Shown here in pieces: positions 25,054 to 31,361 of a DNA stretch of 35,440 nt. Source of the stretch: an uncultured Ignavibacteria bacterium (GTDB taxonomy: Bacteria; Bacteroidota; Ignavibacteria; Tepidaquicellales; Tepidaquicellaceae); assembly GCA_937924675.1 (NCBI GenBank), contig CALEVL010000279.1, forward strand, positions 1-35,440, read 5' to 3'. The notes below the pieces were generated by a model, which was not told where the DNA came from, did not search any database, and worked only from the letters and a program-made list of their open reading frames with translations. The first letter of the stretch is position 1, and each line of letters starts with the position of its first letter. Both the position numbers and the translations under genes were made by a program.

Positions 25054-26496
25054 TTACGGAGTGATCCGGCCAACAAAATTGTAAGCATTATTATCTGCCA
25101 GCGAATAATCTGATGCATCCGCAAAGCTGTCCCCATTCAGATCTGTCGATATATAGCCCGATGCAAATGTGAATGCATCATTATCGATGAGTCCCAGATC
25201 TGATGCATCAATAGTTCCATCCTGCGTAACGTCTCCGCTGTATGTTCCAAACTTCACCGGAGATCCATCTATCTGAACTATGTTGCTCCCGTATGCCTGT
25301 GAGACAGAATTTGTGAAATCATAAGAAGCGACTCCGGATGTAAATTGAACACCGACAGAACTCCATGTTTCAATGCTGTTCCTGTGTTTCAGAACCAAGT
25401 AGTAAGGTGTTCCACTCACTGCATTAGGTAATATGAATGATCCGTTTCCGGAAGTGTTCAGAGTGCTTCTGGAAACATCAAGAGCAGCAAAGGGTGATAC
25501 TGATTGATTGATCTGAAGCATAAATGTATCCTGAACCATAAGATTAGATGATGAGTTGTAAAGCCCTTCCACCAAAGCTGTCAGATCCAGCCTGTATAAT
25601 TGAGCAAAATCAACTATGCCGACATCTCGCCTGAGCAAAGTAGTAGTATTTGTTCCGTTCTGCCACACTCCGTCATTATCCCTGAATACTTCTGCAATCG
25701 AATTGTCGGCATTTCGTATTTCGATTCTTCTCAATCCGTTGGAATTGTTTTCACCAATCGGGATCACGCCGGCAAAGTCGCCGATGGAACTTGTTCCGCT
25801 TTGAATGTACACATCATTTACAGATGAAGGCAGTTCAGTTTGCGAAGTATTGGTTGCACTTGTTGTCCTAATTTGGTAAGCAGACATAGGATCACCAGCA
25901 CCGGATGTATCGTTAAAATAAATTACATACTTACCGGAATAGCCCGAGAATCCGGTGCCCAAAATGAAAGCTCCGTCATCAGTTGTGGCAGCGGTTCTTG
26001 CAGTAACCGGTATATCCAGCGCCACGAATGACTTAGTACTGATGAATGCCGGATCACCTGTAAAACTTCCGCCTGACAAAGTATATCCGACTCTGATGTT
26101 ATGAACCTGACCTGCATTGAATCTTGCACTGTTGCCTGTTGGCTGAAGAAATGACCAGAACGGTCCACTGTCACCGTTTGCATCTGTTGTGAAAGTAGCT
26201 GTGTCTCTCTGTCCGGAAAATGCATTTCGATTCTTATTCCACACATTTCCTGCTCCGTAAACCGTTGCCGCATCAGTTGTTAGTCCAATGCCAATTTGGA
26301 CATCGTAAGTAGTATTCGGAGTCAGTCCCTGTATCTGCAGGCAAACAGCAAATGGTGTCCTTGAATTGTTTGTTCCGCTTGCTGATTTGCTTCCGATGTA
26401 CTTTGGAACGACATGTTCAATCATGACCGGGATAGATGCACTGTTTTTGTAACTCAATGAACCGGTTGCTCTGAGAGATGAACCTATATCAGTCAT
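25054..26496 (-). CDS. Secreted-family protein with dockerin-like C-terminal module (signal peptide interrupted)
   Basis: A 480-residue product from the ATG at 26496. Residues about 18-295 share motif order with the 18456-19652 product: IQGLTPNTTY, VYGAGNVW, TTDANGDSG, TGNSARFNAG, YFNDTSGAGDP, GVIPIGENNSNGLRRIE and DNDGVWQNG. From about residue 300 it carries the same C-terminal module as the 21394-23169 protein: LKHRNSIETWS, then two calcium-loop motifs (GDVTQDGTIDASDLGLIDND, TDLNGDSFADASDYSLADNN) and the end AYNFVGRITP. No signal peptide follows this ATG. The likely real start is 26541, with an in-frame TGA at 26518-26520, so the gene may be inactive or the base misread. Confidence 0.85.
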   Translation of the reverse strand: MTDIGSSLRATGSLSYKNSASIPVMIEHVVPKYIGSKSASGTNNSRTPFAVCLQIQGLTPNTTYDVQIGIGLTTDAATVYGAGNVWNKNRNAFSGQRDTATFTTDANGDSGPFWSFLQPTGNSARFNAGQVHNIRVGYTLSGGSFTGDPAFISTKSFVALDIPVTARTAATTDDGAFILGTGFSGYSGKYVIYFNDTSGAGDPMSAYQIRTTSATNTSQTELPSSVNDVYIQSGTSSIGDFAGVIPIGENNSNGLRRIEIRNADNSIAEVFRDNDGVWQNGTNTTTLLRRDVGIVDFAQLYRLDLTALVEGLYNSSSNLMVQDTFMLQINQSVSPFAALDVSRSTLNTSGNGSFILPNAVSGTPYYLVLKHRNSIETWSSVGVQFTSGVASYDFTNSVSQAYGSNIVQIDGSPVKFGTYSGDVTQDGTIDASDLGLIDNDAFTFASGYISTDLNGDSFADASDYSLADNNAYNFVGRITP

Positions 26497-26541
26497 GTGA
26501 AAAGCCAGAAGCCATGCTCAAGCCGTAAGAAATGATTTCAT
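26497..26541 (-). pseudogene. Interrupted signal-peptide segment of the 25054-26496 gene
   Basis: Reading upstream in the same frame gives ATG at 26541-26539 and the peptide MKSFLTA, then TGA (26518-26520), then AWLLAFH, then the internal ATG at 26496. Together this looks like a signal peptide with one nonsense codon. TGA is used as a genuine stop elsewhere here (nrfH, nrfA, the deoxyribonucleotidase), so recoding is unlikely. Confidence 0.65.
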
Positions 26542-26609
26542 GATTATGAAATTTAAAGTTTTTGTTGACAAAACTAACAAGATTAACCTGCTATAACAAT
26601 TTATAACAG

Positions 26610-26634
26610 CCAATGTTAGATTTCTTAACATTGG
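26610..26634. repeat. Perfect inverted repeat in the 26542-26802 gap
   Basis: CCAATGTTA (26610-26618) pairs perfectly with TAACATTGG (26626-26634) around a 7-base loop. No T run follows on minus, so it may be an operator or weak terminator rather than a strong one. Nothing else is recognisable in the 261-bp gap. Confidence 0.5.
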
Positions 26635-26802
26635 AAAAGGTTTAATTCAACTTAGTGTTTCTAGAATTCAGGCAGTGATTCCTTGGTTATTATCAAATTT
26701 AATTAAAGGTATTAGAGAACTATTTAGTGATAGATTGAATAAGGATTTTGGTTCTAATTGGAAAGTGAGGCGATGTCAAACGTGTGGTCTTGAAGAATTA
26801 CT

Positions 26803-27492
26803 TTATCGGAAGAATTTCTGAAGTTCAATTTTCAATCTCTCCAAATCAACTTTCTCTATAGCGTGAACAGTATCCGGCATCACTATCATTCTTCCGTTTT
26901 TCAGTTGTCTGTAAGCTTTCTCTGTTTCGGAAAAACTCACCATGTTATCCCTGTCACCGACGGCAACAGCAACTTCATTCTCAATCTGTTCCATATCTTC
27001 CGGTGTCAGTTCATTTTGTTTACCCAGGGTAAGCATCATCTCTGCAGTTTTCTCAAGCACTTTCTTCCAATCTTCCGGAGCATGTCTTTCGGCAAGTGAT
27101 TTTGCAAAGGCGGGGATCTTTTTTTCTATTTTGCCCGCATCAAGCAACTTCACTTCATGTGCAGAAGATTCCTCATTCCAGTCAAACTTGGTGCCGAGTG
27201 TAAATATTCTGCCGATGAGTCCGGGATAGTGCGATGCTGCATACAATGCAACATAACCGCCCATGCTGTAACCGAATACATCACACGGACCTATGCGGGT
27301 TTTTTCAATGAGTGATTTAAGCTCGCCTGCAAAAAGTTTTATGCTGTATGATTCTTCAGGTAAGGGCTTCCCTCCGTGACCGGAAAAATTATAGAGTATT
27401 ACTCTGAATTTGTCTTCGAGTCTTTTTGCGATCTGCTCAAGCTGAACAGATGAGCCGAGTGCGCCGTGAAGTATCAGCAGATTGGATTTCAA
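26803..27492 (-). CDS. Alpha/beta hydrolase
   Basis: A 229-residue alpha/beta-hydrolase-fold protein without a signal peptide. The oxyanion-hole segment LLILHGALGS is near the N-terminus, the nucleophile elbow is GYSMGG (Ser76), the acid is Asp180 or Asp182 in VGDRDNM, and the His is His210 in DTVHAIE. The length is short but complete for this family. The substrate cannot be predicted; esterase, lactonase and C-C hydrolase activities all occur. It has no clear operon partner: hicB lies 77 bp upstream in transcription. Confidence 0.88.
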   Translation of the reverse strand: MKSNLLILHGALGSSVQLEQIAKRLEDKFRVILYNFSGHGGKPLPEESYSIKLFAGELKSLIEKTRIGPCDVFGYSMGGYVALYAASHYPGLIGRIFTLGTKFDWNEESSAHEVKLLDAGKIEKKIPAFAKSLAERHAPEDWKKVLEKTAEMMLTLGKQNELTPEDMEQIENEVAVAVGDRDNMVSFSETEKAYRQLKNGRMIVMPDTVHAIEKVDLERLKIELQKFFR

Positions 27493-27569
27493 AATTGGTG
27501 TAAATGAATAACTTGATGCCGTTAGTAGTGTTATTCACAAATGAAAAAGAATAATCAATCTCAGCGTGA

Positions 27570-27773
27570 TTAAGCTACTTTGATATAAGCAACCTCTGTT
27601 TCCTTTGAAGGAAGTTCCTTATCTTTGCTTTCGGTTAGATGTAATTGGAGTGCTTCTTCAAGAAGTTTCAAAGTTTCTTGCTTTGTCTTAGCAGCTGCAA
27701 TACATCCCGGTACATCAGGTAAATAAGCACTGTATCCGTTGCCATACTTTTTTATAATTGCCAAATATTCCAT
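27570..27773 (-). CDS. hicB: HicB-like antitoxin (type II toxin-antitoxin)
   Basis: A 67-residue protein with the HicB N-terminal fold: YLAIIKKYGNGYSAYLPDVPGCIAAAKTKQETLKLLEEALQLHL. No C-terminal ribbon-helix-helix or HTH domain is seen, which is normal for the short HicB-like form. It should bind and block the toxin encoded just before it. The ATG lies one base after the hicA stop, so translation is coupled, and the toxin gene comes first, as in most hicAB loci. Confidence 0.9.
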   Translation of the reverse strand: MEYLAIIKKYGNGYSAYLPDVPGCIAAAKTKQETLKLLEEALQLHLTESKDKELPSKETEVAYIKVA

Positions 27774-27774
27774 T

Positions 27775-27990
27775 TTATTTATTTTGATTGTTTTTGGGTA
27801 TTACAATTTGCGCTTGCTTCAAAATGCTGTTTAGGATTTCAGGGTGTAGATCTGAGCCCGGCTTTCCTGCTATTGTCACTGCACCCTTCTTTACCTTATG
27901 TCTATACTTTCTATGGCTTCCTTTGGAATGAACATAGTACCATCCATCATTCTCGACTAACTTAATAACATCTCTGATCTTCATCATCAA
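27775..27990 (-). CDS. hicA: HicA-like toxin, mRNA interferase
   Basis: A 71-residue double-stranded-RNA-binding-fold protein. It shows the conserved order IRDVIKLVENDGW, GSHRKYRH with the presumed catalytic His26, and KKGAVTIAGKPGSDLHPEILNSILKQA. HicA cleaves mRNA and tmRNA and is neutralised by HicB. Three consecutive ATG codons start the gene, so the exact start is uncertain by one or two residues. The pair is transcribed from its own promoter in the gap at 27991-28098, where I do not see an obvious operator. Confidence 0.92.
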   Translation of the reverse strand: MMMKIRDVIKLVENDGWYYVHSKGSHRKYRHKVKKGAVTIAGKPGSDLHPEILNSILKQAQIVIPKNNQNK

Positions 27991-28098
27991 ATCCTCAATA
28001 ATTTACCGGTAGAAATTAGGAAAAATCTTATACGAACTCAAGATTAATCTCACGAATATTCAATATTCGGATTCAATGACCAATTTCAATGCTGCAGT

Positions 28099-28758
28099 TT
28101 ATTCTATAGTGATCTCCCTTTCAAACTCTTCCTGTTTCTGATTATGCAATTTCCAGAATGCTTCGGCTACAACATCAGGCGAGAATCGCGTTTCAGGTTT
28201 AACGAATCCGCAGATTGTAACTGTTGCAACGTGAATGTTCTTCGGTTTAAGTTCAGCATATAAACTGAAACAAAGATTTCTCAATGCCGCCTTTCCCAAA
28301 GCCAGCGATGAAAATTTGGGAATTGGCTCAAATGCCATACCTCCGCCTGTGAAAAGAATTGATCCGGCATTCTTCTCAAGCATTTTGGGTATTACACACT
28401 GAGCAGATACAAGCGCTCCTCCAACATTGGTTCTAAAGTCCTCAAGCATATGCTGATACGTTAATCCGGTCGGTGGACAATCCCTGTAAGTAAATGCATT
28501 GTAAAGCAAAACATCGGTAGCTCCGATGTTTTCTTGTATCCTGTCGAATGCCATTGTCAGAGAGTTTTCATTCCCTGCATCGCCTTCAATAGAAAACGAT
28601 TCTATGTTATCATTTGCAAGAAGTTTTCGATATGTTTCGTGTCTCATTGTATTGCGACCTATCATTGCAATTCTGTATCCTTCCAGGCCGAATTTTTTTG
28701 CAGTTGCATGGCTGTTGCCCGGACCCATGCCGACGATTGTCATCAGTTTTTTACTCAT
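28099..28758 (-). CDS. SDR-fold NAD(P)-binding protein with atypical active site
   Basis: About 219 residues from the ATG at 28758; a longer frame exists, but this start gives the normal Rossmann N-terminus MSKKLMTIVGMGPGNSHATA and lies 7 bases after the upstream gene. The glycine-rich NAD(P) loop and AMIGRN are clear. The usual catalytic Tyr-x3-Lys is changed: the position reads LALGK (residues 152-156), with Leu for Tyr, and the usual Ser region reads GSILFTGGG. The protein may therefore bind cofactor without classical SDR catalysis, or use another residue. It is the last gene of an operon with a carbon-nitrogen hydrolase and a methyltransferase. Confidence 0.85.
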   Translation of the reverse strand: MSKKLMTIVGMGPGNSHATAKKFGLEGYRIAMIGRNTMRHETYRKLLANDNIESFSIEGDAGNENSLTMAFDRIQENIGATDVLLYNAFTYRDCPPTGLTYQHMLEDFRTNVGGALVSAQCVIPKMLEKNAGSILFTGGGMAFEPIPKFSSLALGKAALRNLCFSLYAELKPKNIHVATVTICGFVKPETRFSPDVVAEAFWKLHNQKQEEFEREITIE

Positions 28759-28765
28759 TGTTATA

Positions 28766-29566
28766 TTATAATTTGTAAAGTTCCTTTCGTCTGTCCTCAA
28801 AAAGGTTGTTGCTTCCGGTTACTTTCTTGTTCAACGCGAGAGAAGGATCAATCTCAACTATGGCAATTGTTTGCACAACATCGTCAAGCTCAATGAGATA
28901 TTCTCCCTTAGGAGAAACCATCACACTCTGACCGGTGAAGGAGAGTTCATTTCCGTTGCTCGTTTCAGTACCTGTCCTGTTCGCCGTGATTGTAAACACT
29001 CTGTTCTCAACCGCCCGCGTGAACATCGCCCTCTGACAATATGAAAGCACAAGATTCGACGGATGACAAATTATCTGCGCACCTTTGAGCGCAAGCGTTC
29101 GTGCCGTTTCCGGAAAGAACCAGTCAAAGCAGATCATCATTCCGATCTTTACATTTCCGAAACTTCCCTCTATCTCAAAGACTTCCGGTGATTCGCTTCC
29201 GGGTGTGAACCATTTCTTTTCGGTATCAAACAAGTGGATCTTTCTGTATGCGTGAACTTCGCCTGAAGGACAAACAAGAACGGATGTGTTGTAATAGTTT
29301 TCATCAGACTTTTCGCAAACCCCTGAAACAATAAACGAGTTCTTTCGTTTCGATATCTCCTTCAGCGAGTTTACGAAAATACCATCGTTAAGATCTTCTG
29401 AACTTTTCCTTATCTCATCTTTTGAACCGAAGTGATAACCTGAGTTTGCCAGTTCAGGTATAACAACAAGGTCGAACTCTGCCGGTTCAAGCATTTCGGC
29501 AATCTTCTTAATATTTGTTTCCGGCTTTCCAAACTCCGGTCTGAATTGCAATAATCCTGTTCTCAT
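28766..29566 (-). CDS. Carbon-nitrogen hydrolase (nitrilase superfamily)
   Basis: A 266-residue protein from the ATG at 29566, which overlaps the stop of the methyltransferase gene by four bases (ATGA); a longer frame to 29599 is less likely. The Glu-Lys-Cys triad is visible: Glu38 in VIPELANSGY, Lys109 in YRKIHLFD and Cys146 in MICFDWFFPE. The length fits single-domain omega-amidase, N-carbamoyl-amide or nitrilase-type hydrolases. It hydrolyses amides or nitriles, but the exact substrate cannot be told. Tight coupling to the methyltransferase upstream and the SDR-like gene 7 bases downstream suggests one pathway. Confidence 0.93.
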   Translation of the reverse strand: MRTGLLQFRPEFGKPETNIKKIAEMLEPAEFDLVVIPELANSGYHFGSKDEIRKSSEDLNDGIFVNSLKEISKRKNSFIVSGVCEKSDENYYNTSVLVCPSGEVHAYRKIHLFDTEKKWFTPGSESPEVFEIEGSFGNVKIGMMICFDWFFPETARTLALKGAQIICHPSNLVLSYCQRAMFTRAVENRVFTITANRTGTETSNGNELSFTGQSVMVSPKGEYLIELDDVVQTIAIVEIDPSLALNKKVTGSNNLFEDRRKELYKL

Positions 29567-30309
29567 TTTTCCTTGATTGCTTTGAAACAAATGAACCACG
29601 GCTTTGTTGAAAGTGTCTCGTAACTGTCAGGATAAAGTTCTTTGCATTCTTCAATTGGCCTCGGCTCGAGAAGTTCCGAGAATCTGAAATCTGTTTCCTT
29701 CAATACTCCGAACACATGTGACAGCGGTCGTCTGTAATACTTCATCTTGATATTGAATGCCGGCCATTCATCTTCAATCAGTTGTGTATCATAGTAACTT
29801 CCCTCGGGGTGATTGGCAAACTCCATGAACGGATGATGTATTGAAAAAACAAGTTCGCCTTTAACCCTGAGTATTCTGTTAAATTCATTGAACACCAGCC
29901 GCCAGTCGCGAATGTAATGCAGCACCATTGAACTTACTATAACATCAAACTCTTCTTCCTTAAAGAACGTCATCTCTTTATTCATATTTGCATTCATAAC
30001 CCGCACATTCTTTCCTACACGATTCCTCACATATGTCAGCATCTCGTCACTGTAATCAATTGCCGTGACTTTTGCTCCCTTCTCAACAAGCCATTCGGTA
30101 TATGCTCCCGGACCGCAACCGGCATCAAGCACAGTCTTCCCGCTTACATCCGGCAATAATGAAAGTGTTGCAGGGCGTTCATACAGAGCATTGTGAGCAT
30201 TATATTCTATCTTCTCCGCATAACTTTTTGCAAAGCTCTTATCGTTGTAAATGTCATGAGATAAATTTTCAAGATCGTAATGCGTTTTTTCAGCAGTTTT
30301 TTTTGGCAT
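29563..30309 (-). CDS. Class I SAM-dependent methyltransferase
   Basis: A 248-residue Rossmann-fold methyltransferase. Motif I is VLDAGCGPGAYTEWL (residues 60-74), followed by VTAIDYSDEML, VRVMNANMN and the post-II segment FDVIVSSMVLHYIRDW. It resembles small-molecule methyltransferases of the UbiE/Methyltransf_11 type. No signal peptide. It is the first gene of a three-gene operon and overlaps the hydrolase gene by four bases. The methyl acceptor is unknown. Confidence 0.92.
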   Translation of the reverse strand: MPKKTAEKTHYDLENLSHDIYNDKSFAKSYAEKIEYNAHNALYERPATLSLLPDVSGKTVLDAGCGPGAYTEWLVEKGAKVTAIDYSDEMLTYVRNRVGKNVRVMNANMNKEMTFFKEEEFDVIVSSMVLHYIRDWRLVFNEFNRILRVKGELVFSIHHPFMEFANHPEGSYYDTQLIEDEWPAFNIKMKYYRRPLSHVFGVLKETDFRFSELLEPRPIEECKELYPDSYETLSTKPWFICFKAIKEK

Positions 30310-30388
30310 GAGACAATATAAATAATTTAGTAAATGATTTAAGTCTTTAACTGTTACTATTTACGGGATCAGCCTTAGAAACATTCAA

Positions 30389-31300
30389 TTAAATCTTGTA
30401 ATAGAAATCAATGAAATATTCCTCCAGCAGATCCGCATTCTTGTATCTGCCCATATAAACATCAGTTCCAAAATTCTCAGCATCGGTCAGATAACTTCCG
30501 GATTTTGAGATCAGAAAACCGATAATAAATTCCTTTTCCTTTCCATTAAGATTTCTATCGCTCCTTACTATTCTTGCAAAAAGTGAAACGGGTATCTTGC
30601 CTTCGATCCCTTTGATGTCAGGTTTCTCGATCCCCAATAACATTTTCAAATTCTTTAAGTATACTTCTTCCTTTATTACCGCCTGCAAAGTCTTATCACT
30701 CAATTTATCTAATCCAATAAATTCCCTCATCGTTTTACTTGCCTCGTAGTTTCCTTTTGATTTTCCGTTGATAGTTTCTGATATAAGTACGCATGACTTG
30801 AGCTGTTTGCTCGTCCACTTTCCTTTTACGATAACAAGCTTTTCATCTTTTCCTGCATCCTGAAGCAAAGAGTTCTTCTTGAGTTTTGATCGGAGAGTTT
30901 TCTGTTCAGCAACAGAAAGGCTTCTCCAGTCATATAATTTCTTAACTTCAAAATAACCGAATATGTAATAGCCTGATTCTTCAGGATATGATATCATCTT
31001 TCCGTCGAAACAGAAAAGAAGCAGATCATCTCTTTCAAGTGAAAGCAATTCAGGATGCTTTGCAGTATCCTGTATAACGTATGAGAACGTTTCAAACTCC
31101 GGATTAAGGATTACTTTCTTATTTAAGATACTCTTTGAAACATAGTCCTCAAGTTCGAGATGTTTGTAGGTTCTTTTCTCCTTATGATTCTTCCTGTCTT
31201 TGAAATGATCCGGAATATATCTGTATGAGAGATCTCCCCAAACAGGAGACTGCACTCCGCTTCGGCTTTCAATACCTGCTCTGACAAGTAATGCTTTCAT
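30389..31300 (-). CDS. Protein resembling nucleotide-modification-associated (Nmad3-like) domain
   Basis: A 303-residue cytoplasmic protein. The N-terminal 200 residues show a pattern that I associate with Nmad3-type domains: MKALLVRAGIESRSGVQSPV, a YIPDHF segment, LNPEFETFSY, RDDLLLFCF, YYIFGYFEV, LVIVKGKW and SKTMREFIGL. Such domains were described in gene neighbourhoods linked to modified DNA bases. The C-terminal 70 residues (SLFARIVRSDRNLNGKEKEF..., ENFGTDVYMGRYK) are unassigned. The neighbours here are mfd and a methyltransferase operon, not a typical base-modification locus, so the name is tentative. Confidence 0.55.
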   Translation of the reverse strand: MKALLVRAGIESRSGVQSPVWGDLSYRYIPDHFKDRKNHKEKRTYKHLELEDYVSKSILNKKVILNPEFETFSYVIQDTAKHPELLSLERDDLLLFCFDGKMISYPEESGYYIFGYFEVKKLYDWRSLSVAEQKTLRSKLKKNSLLQDAGKDEKLVIVKGKWTSKQLKSCVLISETINGKSKGNYEASKTMREFIGLDKLSDKTLQAVIKEEVYLKNLKMLLGIEKPDIKGIEGKIPVSLFARIVRSDRNLNGKEKEFIIGFLISKSGSYLTDAENFGTDVYMGRYKNADLLEEYFIDFYYKI

Positions 31301-31361
31301 AATTATATTGTTCTAGTTTAAGAATTATACTCCACTTATGATCCGATTATTGTTGACCGGA

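Noticed and set aside
26497..26541. TGA read as an amino acid (alternative genetic code)
   Set aside because: Several well-supported genes here end in TGA exactly at the expected family length (nrfH, nrfA, the deoxyribonucleotidase), so TGA is a stop.
9844..26541. The surface-protein cluster as a recent mobile island
   Set aside because: No integrase, transposase, tRNA or flanking direct repeats are seen, and the base composition looks like that of the neighbours.
27570..27773. hicB as a truncated gene because it lacks a DNA-binding domain
   Set aside because: The short HicB-like form with only the N-terminal fold is common, and the pairing with hicA is intact.
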